Source: Melastoma dodecandrum
Lineage: Eukaryota > Streptophyta > Magnoliopsida > Myrtales > Melastomataceae
Direction: 5' to 3'
Assembly: GCA_029817715.1 (NCBI GenBank)
Contig: JARUPY010000538.1
Coordinates: 2,232,001 to 2,296,000 of the forward strand
DNA: 64,000 bases
The notes below the pieces were generated by a model. It had not been told where the DNA came from. It saw only the letters and a list, made by a program, of their open reading frames with translations, and searched no databases. Below are positions 1-24,227 of this stretch, in pieces. Positions within the stretch are counted from its first letter, which is position 1. Every line of letters begins with the position of its first letter. A program made the translations under genes and the position numbers.

Positions 1-1
1 T

Positions 2-556
2 GCAATCCGTATTCTAAATTACATCAAGAGCTCTCCAGGAAAAGTTTTGCTTTACAAAAATCATGGGCATTTGAAAGTAGAAGGATATTCAGATTCAGGA
101 TATGCAGGAGATAAGGCAGATCGTCGTTTAATGACTGGGTATTGCACATTTGTTGGTGGTAATTTGGTAACTTGGAGAAGTAAAAAGCAAAATGTTGTGT
201 CCAGATCAAGTGCAGAAGCGGAGTATTGTGCAATGGCTCACACTGCATGTGAGTTGTTATGGGTCAAGAATCTTCTGAATGAACTTGGTTTTTCTGTACC
301 TACGCCCATGCGAATGTGGTGTGATAATCAGTCAGCGATTTATATTGCCAAAAATCCAGTATTTCATGAGAGGACGAAACATGTGGAGGTAGATTGTCAT
401 TTTGTTCGGGATATGGTGATGAATGGAACTATTGAAACGCCTTTTATTCGGTTAGGAGAACAATTAGCGGATATTTTCACCAAAGGGTTGACATCAGGGG
501 TATTCACCGAGTTATGTAACAAGCTTGGCATATATGATGTATATGCTCCAGCTTGA
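2..556 (+). mobile_element. Ty1/copia polyprotein, C-terminal RT/RNase H fragment
   Basis: Open frame entering from the left edge of the window and ending at a TGA codon. It encodes the end of a Ty1/copia pol: the connection to RNase H, then the RNase H landmarks SDSGYAGD, SSAEAEY, WCDNQSAIYIAKNPVFHERTKH and QLADIFTKGL in the usual order. No internal stop is seen in the visible part, so this element may be less decayed than the other two copia elements in the window. A purine-rich tract and an LTR follow directly. Gag, protease, integrase and most of the reverse transcriptase lie outside the window. The family call is secure; the lineage within copia is not. Confidence 0.93.
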
Positions 557-563
557 GGGGGAG

Positions 564-741
564 TGTTAGAATGTATCTAGACATAATGATAGAAATGTAT
601 CTAGACAAAAAGAAGGTTAGATTCATAGTTTAGATATTTACCATATTTAGATATTTACCTTTACCCTATATATATCTTGTATATGTGAATATTGAAAATT
701 GAGATTGCATTTTTTTTTCAAATACTTTTGTTCAGTTAACA
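564..741 (+). repeat. 3' LTR of the left-edge Ty1/copia element
   Basis: The LTR starts TGTTAGAATG right after a polypurine tract (GAGGGGGAG) that follows the RNase H stop. It contains a short tandem repeat of ATGTATCTAGACA and a TATATATA tract near 668. The 3' end is placed at GTTAACA (741) because it forms an inverted repeat with the TGTTA start, but this is uncertain: the partner LTR is outside the window and a competing reading makes 736 the start of a host exon. Confidence 0.7.
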
Positions 742-866
742 ATGCCAAGCTCCCCGAGATCATACTCGAGGAATACTATCTGCTTAGGATGAACCAAAAG
801 GCTGAAAACTTGATCAACTTGGGCGAAAGGTATTACCACTCTGTCGACAAGCGGACGGTTGAATGA
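736..866 (+). other. Possible C-terminal exon of an unidentified gene
   Basis: A pyrimidine-rich tract ending TTGTTCAG is followed by about 42 open codons ending in TGA. The predicted peptide is acidic and hydrophilic (includes LPEIILEEYYLLRMNQK and NLGERYYHSVDKRT). It looks more like a helical protein tail than random translation, but I do not recognise the family. If real, the copia element at the left edge sits in the preceding intron and the rest of the gene is outside the window. It could also be chance. Confidence 0.25.
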
Positions 867-2111
867 ATTGGCAAAAAGAACTGTCACTGATTGACACAAT
901 ACGAGGGTTGTATACCTCAAAAGTGTACCCCTCTCCTAGACTATCGCTAGATCTCGAGCCCTCAATTAACGTTTGCCCGAAAAATAATTATCAAAATAAG
1001 GCACTAATTAGCGAATTTCGACAAATAATATCTCAAACTCAGTGTTATAAATATCGAGTTTACTTTTAAAAAATGGAACTCAATATTACAAATATCAAAT
1101 TTACAAAGGATTATAATTTTCATGAGGTGGTGTTGCGGTGCGTTGAGGGGACTTTTAAAATTACGTGATATTAACCTTTTTTAATAAAAATTTCGTAAAA
1201 ATTTACACTTATTTCGTACAATACATCTAAATTATTGACATACATGACTCTTTTTTGCTATGCATGTCAACAATTCAGTTATATTGTAAAAAAAAAAACG
1301 TTAATCCCACGAGATTTTAAAGACTCCGAGGGATGTAAGGTGTTGGGTGAGGAGGGTGAGGGTGTCCAGGGGAAAGGGGAGGGACTCGTTGGAGTGGTGT
1401 TTAAATCACCGACTTTTATTTCCTTCGTTTCGATGTCTGTAATATCGAGTTCATGGGAATCTACGTAGTTCAATAAAATCGGTGTTACAAGATTTTAAAT
1501 TTTTAAAATGAATTTGGAGTTAGTAACAGAGTTCATGATATTAAGAATTTTGAAACCTATTGTCATATTTCACAGATTAGTTTACGGATTAACAATAACC
1601 GAGAACAAAGCTCATCAAGATAGAGCTCTAATAAGGAGAAACAATAACGCGCCTTCTCTAATTTTAAGAAAAAAGGTGTTTCAACACCAATTTTATTAAA
1701 AAACAAAATCTATATTTTAAATACTGAGAATTTTAAAACTAAAAACATTATATTAAGAAATAATTTACGTAATAACTCAAACCCTACCTGCCTGTCTAAT
1801 CTTTTCGTGTTAATGGAACAATCTTTTTTCGTTACCTAATAATAATTAAAATTTTCTGCTTTTAAAATTTTATACAATTGCTGCTTAGGGCAGAAAGCAT
1901 GTTTCCTTAATGAAAAATTATTCTGCAATGTTAGTTCAAAAAGAAAACACGTACAAATAAAATATTAAATTTGGAGCGCCTACTTTTAAATTTGTCGTGC
2001 TTTATTTTCAAATTTCTTTCGCCGTTTTCGTCGGGTCGGCTGATCGCTTCATCCCCCGCCGTCGCTCCTCTTCTTCTCCTTCCCTTTCCCCTTCCCCTTC
2101 TCGTCGAAGTA
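867..2111. other. Intergenic region upstream of TEBICHI, no gene seen
   Basis: AT-rich DNA with no recognisable gene or repeat pair. The last 130 bases before the TEBICHI start codon (about 1985-2111) are rich in C and T, as expected for a plant 5' leader. No clear TATA box was found. Confidence 0.5.
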
Positions 2112-14645
<12,534 letters not shown>

Positions 14646-15900
14646 CTGCCTCAGTTCACAGGCATGTGGATCAAATTGTTCGTTACCAAAGAACTGAAAG
14701 TGTGAAATCCTCCGAAGCTGGCAGCTTCTTGGAGAAGATCAAGAAGGTATGTTTATCGAGGTAAAAAATTCTATGGGAGTGTAAATGATAGTTCTTTGAT
14801 ATCAAGGGTCCAATTGTCTTTAGTTGTGGGTGTGAGCAAATTTCTGGATTCTCAACCACGGTTTTTTGTAGAAGGAAGCTGGAGTATCCATCTTTGGGAG
14901 ATGTGCATCGGCCTGTTGTCATCGTTAAGCTGGGGGTTCTGCATAAGTATCTTGTGGGAGCATGCTATGCATCGGATTGTGTAGGGTTCTAAATGAAACA
15001 CATGCTTTCCTTTCAGGTTTTTTGGTGAATGCACCACCTAATATCTCATGTCATGCAATCCTGTGATGCCAGTGAAACGAAGTCACCCCAGTTTTTCTTT
15101 AATCTGATGAAATGGAGTCCCTAAGGTAGTGGCAGGAGGTAATGTCAAGTTACTTGTTATTTATACTTGCTCGTATCCATTGGAACATCTGAAATGCCGG
15201 GTTCATGCAGGATCTTAAATCAGGAATTGACATCTCTGTGGCTCAAGAAAGTTTGGAAATCTGATTTCATGGATGAAGAGTCATTTCTCTTACTACATGC
15301 GAAAGAAATTAATGTTCAAGTATGATGATCAATCAGACATTGTGAGAGGTTAGAAAAAGAGAAATAATGTTCTATGATTTGAATTTAATGGTGCCTTAAT
15401 TTTCAATTTGTGCTTTTATCGAGGTTGTTTGAGGCTCTTGCTCTTACGCATTGTGGTGATGCCCCCAATCCAATAAATACAGACGACTGAGTAACTTTAA
15501 TGTCAGGGCCTTTGATGTCTGCTTGAATGCATGTGTATGCGGACACGAATTCATTTTTTGGGGAAAATGTGGACGTACTAAACTTTCTGCGAGTCTGCTG
15601 ACCTGTTCCAGAGATTATTCATGCTGTATGGCCAGATGAGACAATTTGAGTTGTCCATTTACAATTTGAACTCATAACTGTTGGTTATTTTTCTGTATAA
15701 CAGTTTTTGGCATTTCGATGCTGGGGCTTTCTGTGGAAATGTCCATCAATTGTCAAGTTTTACCACACATGTAAGGTGCTTCCCCTGTCCATCCTTACTA
15801 ATTCCATGTTCAGTCCAGATATTGCCCGGGTAATATTTCTTGAGGACGAGAAATGTGAAGGAAAACAGAATGACCGGTTCATTTGTGGGATAGGGTTAAA
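14646..15900 (+). other. Probable TEBICHI 3' UTR and downstream DNA
   Basis: The first part, to about 14745, remains exon-like and ends AAG|GTATGT, so the 3' UTR may be spliced. Beyond that the DNA is AT-rich with no recognisable coding content. No poly(A) signal could be assigned with confidence. Confidence 0.4.
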
Positions 15901-15919
15901 TTCTAAATCCATACCAAGA

Positions 15920-16560
15920 CATTACTCATCACACGCGATCATGTGGCAGGATACCTTTTCACTGAACCAGACAATGTGGTCTTCAGGAAGAAAGGGGCAG
16001 ATTGGCATAGTTCCTGGCTCAACCTTGAGAACTTGGACTGTCAAGTGCTTTTTGTTCCACTTATATGTATGGCAGGCAACGACTGCTTCACACCGGTTCC
16101 ATCCAAGCCCTTCATCGAAACTATGTAGAATCTTGTGTTCTCCATCTTGTGGCAGTAGAACACGGCGTAGGGTAGTTCTTCTTGTGGTAGGGTAGTGATC
16201 TTGCGGCCACGACCCTCTTACTCCTGCAACCGTGTACTGCTTGGAGGGACACTGCCTTGATGTCCTTCCCAAGCTTAGTTTTGCAGAAGTTGATCCTGGA
16301 TCCCAACTCTTTTATTGTGTTATTCATGGTTTCTGCTTCTGCCGAGTTGGGGCTTACCTAATACATGCCATATATTCAGTAACTTCATGGGAAGGCTACA
16401 CTGTTGGAGTTCTTTGTGAAATGTAGTCATAGTGTTCATGGGCTTTAGACCCTTATCTAAGAAAAATGTGGTGACATTTGAGTCATCATGCAAGCAGCAT
16501 AGATGTAAGAGAATGGGCTGGACCCTGGGATGCGGATGCCGACACCCCCATTCACAGGAG
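15920..16560 (-). pseudogene. BURP-domain (RD22-like) pseudogene
   Basis: Reading the minus strand from high to low coordinates gives, in several frames, the ordered landmarks of a BURP domain: SSPFSYIYAA, HDDSNVTTFFLDKGLKP, NNTIKELGS, KTKLGKDIKAVS, KQYTVAGVR, VFYCHKMENTRFYIV, GVKAVVACHTYKWNKKHLTV, QVLKVEPGTMPICPFLPEDH. The cysteine-histidine (CH) repeats typical of the family are recognisable. The frame changes at least three times and stops interrupt it, so no intact protein can be made. A degenerate Gly/Val-rich stretch just upstream (to about 16650) may be the old RD22 repeat region. BURP proteins are plant-specific secreted or cell-wall proteins, often stress-induced. It lies tail to tail with TEBICHI. 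Confidence 0.85.
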
Positions 16561-16899
16561 TTCCCTGTCTGGTTCGGGTGGAGATGGATACCCTACCCCT
16601 GCCAACACTTAGGTCCCACCTGGTCCTGCTACCACGTTGGAGTCAACTCCACTTCCAGGGATGTCTGCGGCTTCTTCCCTTGTGATGTGTTGAAAGAAGG
16701 TAAAATCTGCTCAATTACTGATCACAAGACAATAAAAGCACTGTCATCCTTACTTATATGCTGACAGTGATGCATACACGTCTGGTACAGGATATCCGAA
16801 ATTGTTCCTGAAGGATGGCAGCTTTCCCTGTGGCCAGCACTGCCTGCAGAAAAGCGAAAATCTCTGGTATTCTAACATTGAAATAACCTTTCTTGTCAT

Positions 16900-17344
16900 C
16901 ATCATTTTTGTATTTGGTGATATTTCTGGAAGATACTGTCATGAGTAGAGTGGCAGAGTGCAGTTTGTGCTCCCAGTTGCATTTACATCGTTGGTGGCTA
17001 AGTGGAATCATAAGCCTGCAACTATAACATGCTTGCCTTTGGCTAATCGAGATCGAATTAGTCTCTAGGTTAGTAGAGGTGGCTGTGACGAGTCATCTGG
17101 AATTCGTTGATCGGGTATGCACTATATTATTACTAGGCAGATGGCTCTTAGGTTGTGGGTGGATTAATTAATCATCCTTAACAATCGACTATCTAATTTA
17201 AAAGGAGGGCCTTGTGATTGGATTGGGTTTAAGGTTTTCTCACCTCTCCATAGGTGCAATTTTTCTGTAATTATTATTTTTTAACATAACCTGCCCATTT
17301 TATGATTTGGAATTACTCCATTTAAGCAATCTTATTATTTTCTC
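16900..17344. other. Intergenic, no gene seen
   Basis: AT-rich sequence between the BURP pseudogene and a MITE-like repeat. Short minus-strand open frames near 16754-17011 could hold remnants of the BURP gene's N-terminus, but I could not confirm this. Confidence 0.4.
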
Positions 17345-17692
17345 TTATTTCTATAAAGGCCAAATTAACAAATCTATAATGCATTATATCCATTTTTTTC
17401 GATTCATCATGTTCTTTGAAACGCTTCGAAACCATATATGTACTTACTATGTTATATTAAATCCATCATTCGTTAGTGTTGCAAATAATGGCGTCTTACG
17501 TGTCATCCCTGTTGGCACAAATGGCGTTACATATCCGTCTTCTCCAAGGTCAAATTAGCAAATTTATCCTGTACTATACCCATTAATGCTAATTCTAAGA
17601 ACGGTGGCATTTCAAAGAACGGGATAAATCGGAAAAAATGAATATACTACATTATAGATTTGCTAATTTGTCCTTCTATAAATGCTAATTCT
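17345..17692. mobile_element. MITE-like element with ~78-bp terminal inverted repeats
   Basis: The left arm (about 17348-17425) and the right arm (about 17607-17687) are inverted copies at roughly 80% identity, sharing AAATCTATAATG, CATTTTTT(T/C)CGATT and GTTCTTTGAAA. About 180 bases of spacer contain a further decayed copy of the arm sequence near 17545. No coding sequence is present. Ends and target duplication could not be fixed; a TA duplication is possible. The superfamily is not assigned. Confidence 0.6.
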
Positions 17693-20237
17693 TTGAGGGT
17701 GGAAAAGGCCTCCTGGGTCATGGGCTTGGGCTTAAATTTGTGATTGGGCCCAAATGAAGCCCAACTCCTCCTGTGCTGTCTGTTGAAATTTGATTCAACT
17801 TCCACCCTCCGTGCAAGACCTTAATTCAACTTTATTAATAACCATGAAATAAGAAATAAAAGGAATCAATCGTAAATGGACCCCCTAGACACAATGATGA
17901 GGAGTTCGCCGATGTTCTTGCGAAATCGACCCTTCCCAACTTGATTTTCCATTCATGTCACCTTCTTTATTACCTTACTCATACTTTGTGTGCATTTCCG
18001 ACCATTAGGATGGAATTTCCCTTTTTCTTTTAGAAGAAAAAAAAGAGGAAAGGCAAGGAAACAATAGTGACAAAGTTGTCAATCAAAGAGTTGCAACTTG
18101 AACTAAGTTAAGTTAATGCAACTCATTCCCAACCTTCCACTGAAGAACTCCTTTCTTTTTTTTTTTTTTTTTCTAATTGGGAGAGGAGTCGTCTTATAAG
18201 GGTAGACAAGGGCATGTGTTAGAAAATCTTTTGTGGGGGCTATTTGTGGATCCACGAAGAGCTTTTTGCTCTACTAAAATTGGAAGTGAAATGTACACTC
18301 GAAATCATCTTCTTTTTTATCTTCATTTTTTTTAAATATTAATGTTTTTTTTCTCCCTCTGAGGGCTTACATAATGCGCCATTTTGTATTGTTGAAAATT
18401 GTCAGTGTTCAATTGGAGGGGCGGTTGTTCATTGCCTTTTTCACTTTCAAATTAGTAGAGAGAAAGTCTAGATTTTGAGTGGTTGCATATCGATTGGGAG
18501 CTGACCCCCAAGTGAAGAATTCAATTGGGTGGGTTTTTTCCTCCTTTTTCTTTTAGGGGGAAGGAACTTTGGGTGCACGAAGGGTTGTTGAGATCATTAT
18601 ATGTTTAGGGTTTAAGTTAATAAAAATATCCCTCATAATGTTTGTTTTCCATAGATCAATAACATGAAAAGTTGTGGACTTCTCTATCTTATTTTTGTTT
18701 GGTTAGTTCCCACATTTATTTTTCGTTAATGCCCTCTCTTTTGTTGGGTCTTTTGTTCTCTTCCATTTTTTTTAAATTAAAAAAAAAATGAAAATGAATG
18801 TCATCCTATTGCTGTTCAAGCTTGTGGTGATGCCACATAAGTTCTCTCACAAAACATGCCAAAACAGCCATAGTTGATTAAGTTAGTGCTAATTATGACT
18901 AGGATTAATGGTTAATCCCTAGAGGATCTGGAAAAGGGTGTGTGTGTGTGTGTGACAAAATGCACTTTAAATCATGGGGAAAGCTTCAAGCCCACGAATG
19001 TCTAATCAATGCTTTCAACTGAGGAAGTGATGCATGACTTAATTAAATAGAAATCATGATGAACACCTGAATTTTTATTCATTCTTTAGCAAAGTTGGAA
19101 AAGAAGTGGAGAATCGCCTGACCCACAACTGATATTTTGTTACATTGTCATAATAACAACTCCTTAAAGAATGGTGCATCACTATGTATTATCAGTTCAT
19201 TACGTTTTAAGGAAAGTTCAAATACATCACATAATTCAATCATATAATAATAATAAATACAAAAAAAATAAGTGAATAAAGTGGAATGCTATTAGATTTT
19301 ACAAAGTCGTCGCATCACACGATTCGTTTCATGATTAAAGAACCCGAATGACTTGCGGAATTTTGCATTCCTAAATGATTAGATTTAATCTATCAGTAAT
19401 GCTCTTGATGTGAGTCCATATCTGCATATCATTATCCATTAGATCCCATCATTTGCACATAATGATATCCTCTGATTGGGATCGCGAGTGGGCGTGGCAT
19501 TGGCTTTGTGTTTTAGAGAAGAAAAGAAAGGTCTTGTTTGAACTTATTTAGATAATTATAAGTTCCTTTGCTCACTTCTCTGTGGTTCATTTAAGGAAGA
19601 TACAAATAAAAACCCATCAAAATTTTGTTCTTCTTTCTCTGTGCCAATGCGAATTTAACTCTGTTGGAAGTGCAAGTAAAAGAAAAACACTTTTGTTGCT
19701 TGAAAGTTAGGTAAAGTTAAAAAGACAATGAGAAGTGAGTTCGAATAGTAGCAGGGAATTTGGTTCTGTCATAGAAAGCACTTGGTACAGTCTCTTAGAT
19801 TCTCTTCTTTAAACCCCTTTGTTTTTAATAATATAACTCCTGAAATCATTATAAATTAGTGCAACTTCCTCAACAACAAGAGACTTGAATATTTAGTATT
19901 TGGAAGATTTAAGTACATAAAAGAAGTGAAAGCCAATTGAGTCCAATGGACTGAGAATAATTAATGCTTATGATTACAAATGATAAAATAAAACACAATC
20001 ATACGATGCGCGAAGCTTCCAAAAGTAAATATTAAGGTTTATTTTATTCATTTGATTGTTGCATATATTTAAGATAAAAATTTGGAGTGGGCACTCAATA
20101 AAAGTAACTCCTTGGAGGGCCTTTCCTCTAATCTGCCCCTATTGAAAATAATATTCTGTTCTTTCCAAAAGGTAAGGCGCAGGCATCTATTTTATCAATT
20201 CCATATTTTATATATTATCATTTGTTAATTAGGAGTA
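17693..20237. other. Intergenic, no gene seen
   Basis: AT-rich, with poly-T and poly-A runs and a short (GT)n microsatellite at about 18938-18954. No recognisable coding region, RNA gene or repeat pair was found. Confidence 0.5.
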
Positions 20238-20242
20238 AAAGT

Positions 20243-20592
20243 TGTTGAAGGTAATTTATGATCAAGATTAATTGGTATTAAAGTTAGTAACAGAAATGTC
20301 ATTTAAGTGGGATCATTTATAGGGTATTAAATATGTCATTTAAGGTGTCGGTTTCTTTTGACATTTGAGTTTCCTACTCCTCCCTATATATAAAGGGACG
20401 TGTAGACATTTCATGTAAAAGTGAGAGAGAGAAAGTTTAAGAAAGAGAAATTGCAGCCAAAACACTCCTCGTAGGTGCAACAGCTCTACAGAAGGTTTCC
20501 TCTATTCTGCAGAAGGTCGTCGGCAGTACAGAATCTACGTTCTGCTAACACCTTCTCCCTTCCTATCCAATCCTTTCATATATAATTCCCCA
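20243..20592 (+). repeat. 5' LTR of the 20-kb copia element
   Basis: About 350 bases, matching 24228-24579. A TATA-like tract (CTATATATAAAG) lies near 20394, about 200 bases before the LTR end, in a plausible place for the U3 promoter. The exact 3' boundary is uncertain by a few bases because this copy has drifted (TTCCCCA where the other LTR has CCCCCAACA). Confidence 0.9.
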
Positions 20593-20621
20593 AAAAATTT
20601 GACATCAGAGCGTAGAAGGTC

Positions 20622-21610
20622 ATGTCTGCATCCGCTAGCAACATGTTCTTCACCTTTTCTCCCAACCAAATCACCATCTTCGACGGTGAGCACTTCGACT
20701 ATTGGAGTTCTCAAATGGAGACCATTTTCCTTTCGCAAGATCTATGGAAACTTGTGGAGGAAGGCTACGAAGAAGTTTAAGAAGGAATCTCTCTTCCAGA
20801 AGGTGACAACACTTCCGCATAAGGTGTCATCAATCCCATAGAAGATGAGCAGAAGGCGTACAAGGAGAACGTCATGAAGAATGCAATGGCTTTGCGGATT
20901 CTGCAACAATCCGTGAGCAAAACAATTTACCCAAGAATATACGACCTGAAGAAGGTGAATGAAGCATGGGAGGTCCTAAAGAAGGAGTTCAAATGGTCAC
21001 AGAATGTGATCTCTATAAAGCTGCAGAACCTTTGGAGAGACTTCGACAATCTATTCATGAAAGACGCAGAAAACGTCAAAGACTACTTATCAAGGATCGT
21101 GGAGATCCTCAATCAATTGAAGAGTTGCGGAGAAGTTATCCCGGATCGAAAAGTCGTGGAGAAAATCCTCAGAAGCTTGCCGCAGAGGTTTGAGCATGTG
21201 GTAACCGTGATTGAAGAGATGAAGGATCTCGCAGAAGTTTCCCAAGAAGCCCATGAGAAGCGGGTCAGCAAGTACACAGCCTCGGTGGAACAAGCATTTC
21301 AAGCGAAGTTAAATGTTTCTGAGCAGAAGCAAGAACATTATGGAAACAACAGAAGGTCCTACGGCAGGGGATATGGAGGCAGCTCTCGTGGCAGAGGCAG
21401 AGGCTATGCAGAAGGATGACCAGAAGGTCAGCACAGAAGCGGTCGTGGAGAAGCAGAAGCAGGATGCCTCATCTGTAGAAAAAATAATCATGAAACAAAA
21501 GATTGCCGTCTTCGATGTAGGAGATGTAAGTTCCCAACTCATTCAGATCGTGATTCCTAGTACAAAGATAAACAGCAGAAGCATGAACATAAGCATGAGG
21601 ACAAAAACTC
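20622..21610 (+). pseudogene. copia gag, interrupted by stops
   Basis: The frame starts MSASASNMFFTFSPNQ and continues through a typical copia gag core (NEAWEVLKKEF, LQNLWRDFDNL, ILRSLPQRFEHVV). In-frame stops occur at 20778, 20820, 21417 and 21558. A Gly/Arg-rich stretch (GRGYGGSSRGRGRGY) leads to a zinc-knuckle remnant CLICRKNNHETKDC near 21465-21506. The knuckle residues are retained although the frame is broken. Gag forms the virus-like particle in which reverse transcription takes place. Confidence 0.85.
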
Positions 21611-21668
21611 GATAAATTTTTCTAAGGAAGATGAACGTTCTAAAGTTTTTTATTCTTCCTCTAACACT

Positions 21669-22853
21669 ATGCAAGATATGAATGAGATATGGTTCATCGA
21701 TAGTTGCTGTAGCAACCATGTCACAGGGATCAAGAAGAACTTTGTGGAGCTTGATGAGAAATACAACTCTTTCTTGGAACTTGGAGATAACAAGAAGTTG
21801 AAGATAGAAGGTAAATGTATTGTCTCAGTTTTCAGTGCAGAAAGTCAACTGAAGAGGATGCACGACGTCTTCTACACTCCAGAAATCGTGCAGAATCTAC
21901 TAAGTATGGGACACGTGATGAAAAATAGATATAAGTTGGTTTTTGCAGAAGGTCAATGTGAGATAACGGACACAAAAGGACAGACGGTCGCGGTCGTGAA
22001 GATGACGTCCAACAATTTGTTCCCGTTAAAGATGACTCCTTACAGCAATGTGGTTATCAAAACTGAGGTTGTAGATGGTTCTCATCTTTGGCATCTTAGG
22101 TATGGACATTTGAACAGGAAAGGTCTAGCTCTATTGAAGCAGAAGGATATGGTGGTAGGACTACCTTCTATACAAGTTGTAGAAGGTGAAGGATGTGTCT
22201 TCGAAAAGCATCATCGTCTTCCATTCCCAAACACATCATGGAGAGCTCAAGACCCTCTCAAGCTGGTTCATGCGGATATTTGTGGACCAACTCAGACTCC
22301 GTCTCTCGGTAACAGAAGATACTTTCTATTGTTCGTAGATGGCTACACTAGAATGATTTGGCTTTATTTTCTTGAGAGGAAGTCAGATGCTTTTGCAACC
22401 TTTATGAAGTTCAAAGCACTTGCAGAGAATCAAAGTGGATATAGGATTAAGACCTTGAGGACAGATAGCGAAGAAGAGTTTCTGTCGAGACCATTCTTGG
22501 ACTATTGCCAACAAAAGGGGATACAGAGGCAGTTGACTGTGCAGTATTCTCCACAGCAGAATGGAGTCTCAGAAAGAAAGAACAGAATCATAGTGGAGAT
22601 GGCCAGAAGCATGCTGAACGGCAAAGATCTACCCAACAAGTTCTGGGCAGAAGCTGTTAACACATCTGCCTACCTTCTGAACAGATCCCCTACAAAAGCA
22701 GTTAGGGACAAGACACTATATGAAGCGTGGCACATAAGGAAGCCCGTAGTGGATCATTTCAAAGTATTTGGAATGGATATGCACTCACACCTTCTCAAGG
22801 AAGAGAAAAATTTGATGAGAAAGTTTGGAAGTGGGAAGAAGAGACTTCTATGA
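21669..22853 (+). pseudogene. copia protease-integrase region
   Basis: Long open stretch in the gag frame. The protease site reads WFIDSCCSNHVTG, where the family usually has DSG or DTG, so the catalytic triad looks altered (G to C). The GAG-pre-integrase motif LWHLRYGHLNRKGL is followed by the integrase core with HADICGP, FVDGYTRMIWLYF, RTDSEEEF and YSPQQNGVSERKN, so the DDE-type residues are recognisable. The frame is lost near 22790, where the next domain continues one frame over (ALTPSQGREKFDEK). Confidence 0.88.
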
Positions 22854-23115
22854 CTCATATGTTTCAGTATACAGAAGCAGTAGCAAAAGCATATGTACAG
22901 AATCCTATAAGAACAACAGAAGTAGCAGCAGAAGTTACAGTACAGAATCCCATCGGAACAACATAAGCTAGTTCCTCTAGAACCATTCCAAAAGCAAAGG
23001 GTCCTATTGGAGATACACCACCAAGGAGGTATCGATCATTCACTAAAATTTATGAGCAAGCTAACTTTGCTCTTGTTGCATTTGAGCCACAGAACTTTGA
23101 GGAGCAGCCAATGAA

Positions 23116-24206
23116 GAAAAATGGAGAAATGCCATGACGGAGGAGCTGAATTCTATAGAGAAGAATGACACGTGGTCATTGGTCGATCTCCTAGAAGGAA
23201 AAGAAGCTATCGGATTGAAGTGGGTGTATAAGACCAAGTATAATGAAGATGGAAGCGTGCAGAATCATAAAGCTCGCATTGTAACAAAAGGCTATTCACG
23301 GAAGCTCGGCGTTGATTTTACAGAAGCTTTTGCTTATGTGGCAATGATGAAAGAGTTTGAGATGACAAATCTTGGCTTGATGAAGTACTTTCTCGGATTT
23401 CAAGTGAAGCAGAAGAAATGAGAGATTTTCATTTCTCAAGAGAAGGACATAGCGGATCCATTAAAGAAGCTTCACATGGAGAATGCAAAGCCAATTTCTA
23501 CTCTAATGTCACTCAATGAGAAGTTACAGAAGGAAGATTCTACAGAAGGTTTTGACTCGAAGATCTACAGAAGTCTGGTTGGATGTCTTATCTATCTCAC
23601 TCACACTCAGACTGATATTGTTCATTCTTTGAGTTTGCTGTCTAGATTCATGAGCAACCCTAGTAAAACTCATTTCATAGCAGCAAAAAGGGTTCTACGC
23701 TATCTAAGAGGCATACAAAAGGTCGGACTGAAGTATACAAAAGAACAGAAGGATGATCTAGTGGGTTAAGTAGATAATGAATGGGCAGGAAGCTTGGATG
23801 ATCGCAGAAGCACTCGGGATACTTGTTATGCATTGGAACAAAGCCCATTTCATGGAGTTCAAAGAAGCAAAGCATTGTTGCTCTCTCATCTGCAGAAGCT
23901 GAGTACATTGCAGCAAATGAAGCAACAAGAAAAGTTGTCTGGTTCAGAAGGTTACTTCTAGAGTTACAACAGAAGATGGACGAGCCAACAACAATCTGCT
24001 GTGATAACCAATCTGCAATTGCTATAATCAAGAATCCAGTTTTCCATGCAACATCGAAGCACATAGAACTTCATCATCATTTCATCAGAGAGATGGTTTC
24101 GCAGAAGGAGATTCTTCTAGAATTCATCGGCACCCACGATCAACCCGCATATATTCTTACAAAGGCGGTGTATTCTGAGAAGTTGAGACATTCAAAGACT
24201 TCTTGA
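23116..24206 (+). pseudogene. copia RT/RNase H with the RT core deleted
   Basis: The RT start is normal (NDTWSLVDL, IGLKWVYKTKYNEDG, HKARIVTKGYSRKLGVDFTEAFAYVA) but jumps directly at about 23342 to MMKEFEMTNLGLMKYFLGF, which in copia RTs lies just after the YVDD active site. Roughly 140-150 residues, including YVDD, are missing. RNase H follows (LVGCLIYLTHTQTDI, PISWSSKKQSIVALSSAEAEY, CCDNQSAIAIIKNPVFH), with stops near 23419 and 23767. No reverse transcriptase activity is possible. Confidence 0.9.
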
Positions 24207-24227
24207 AGATCATAAATTAAGATAGGG

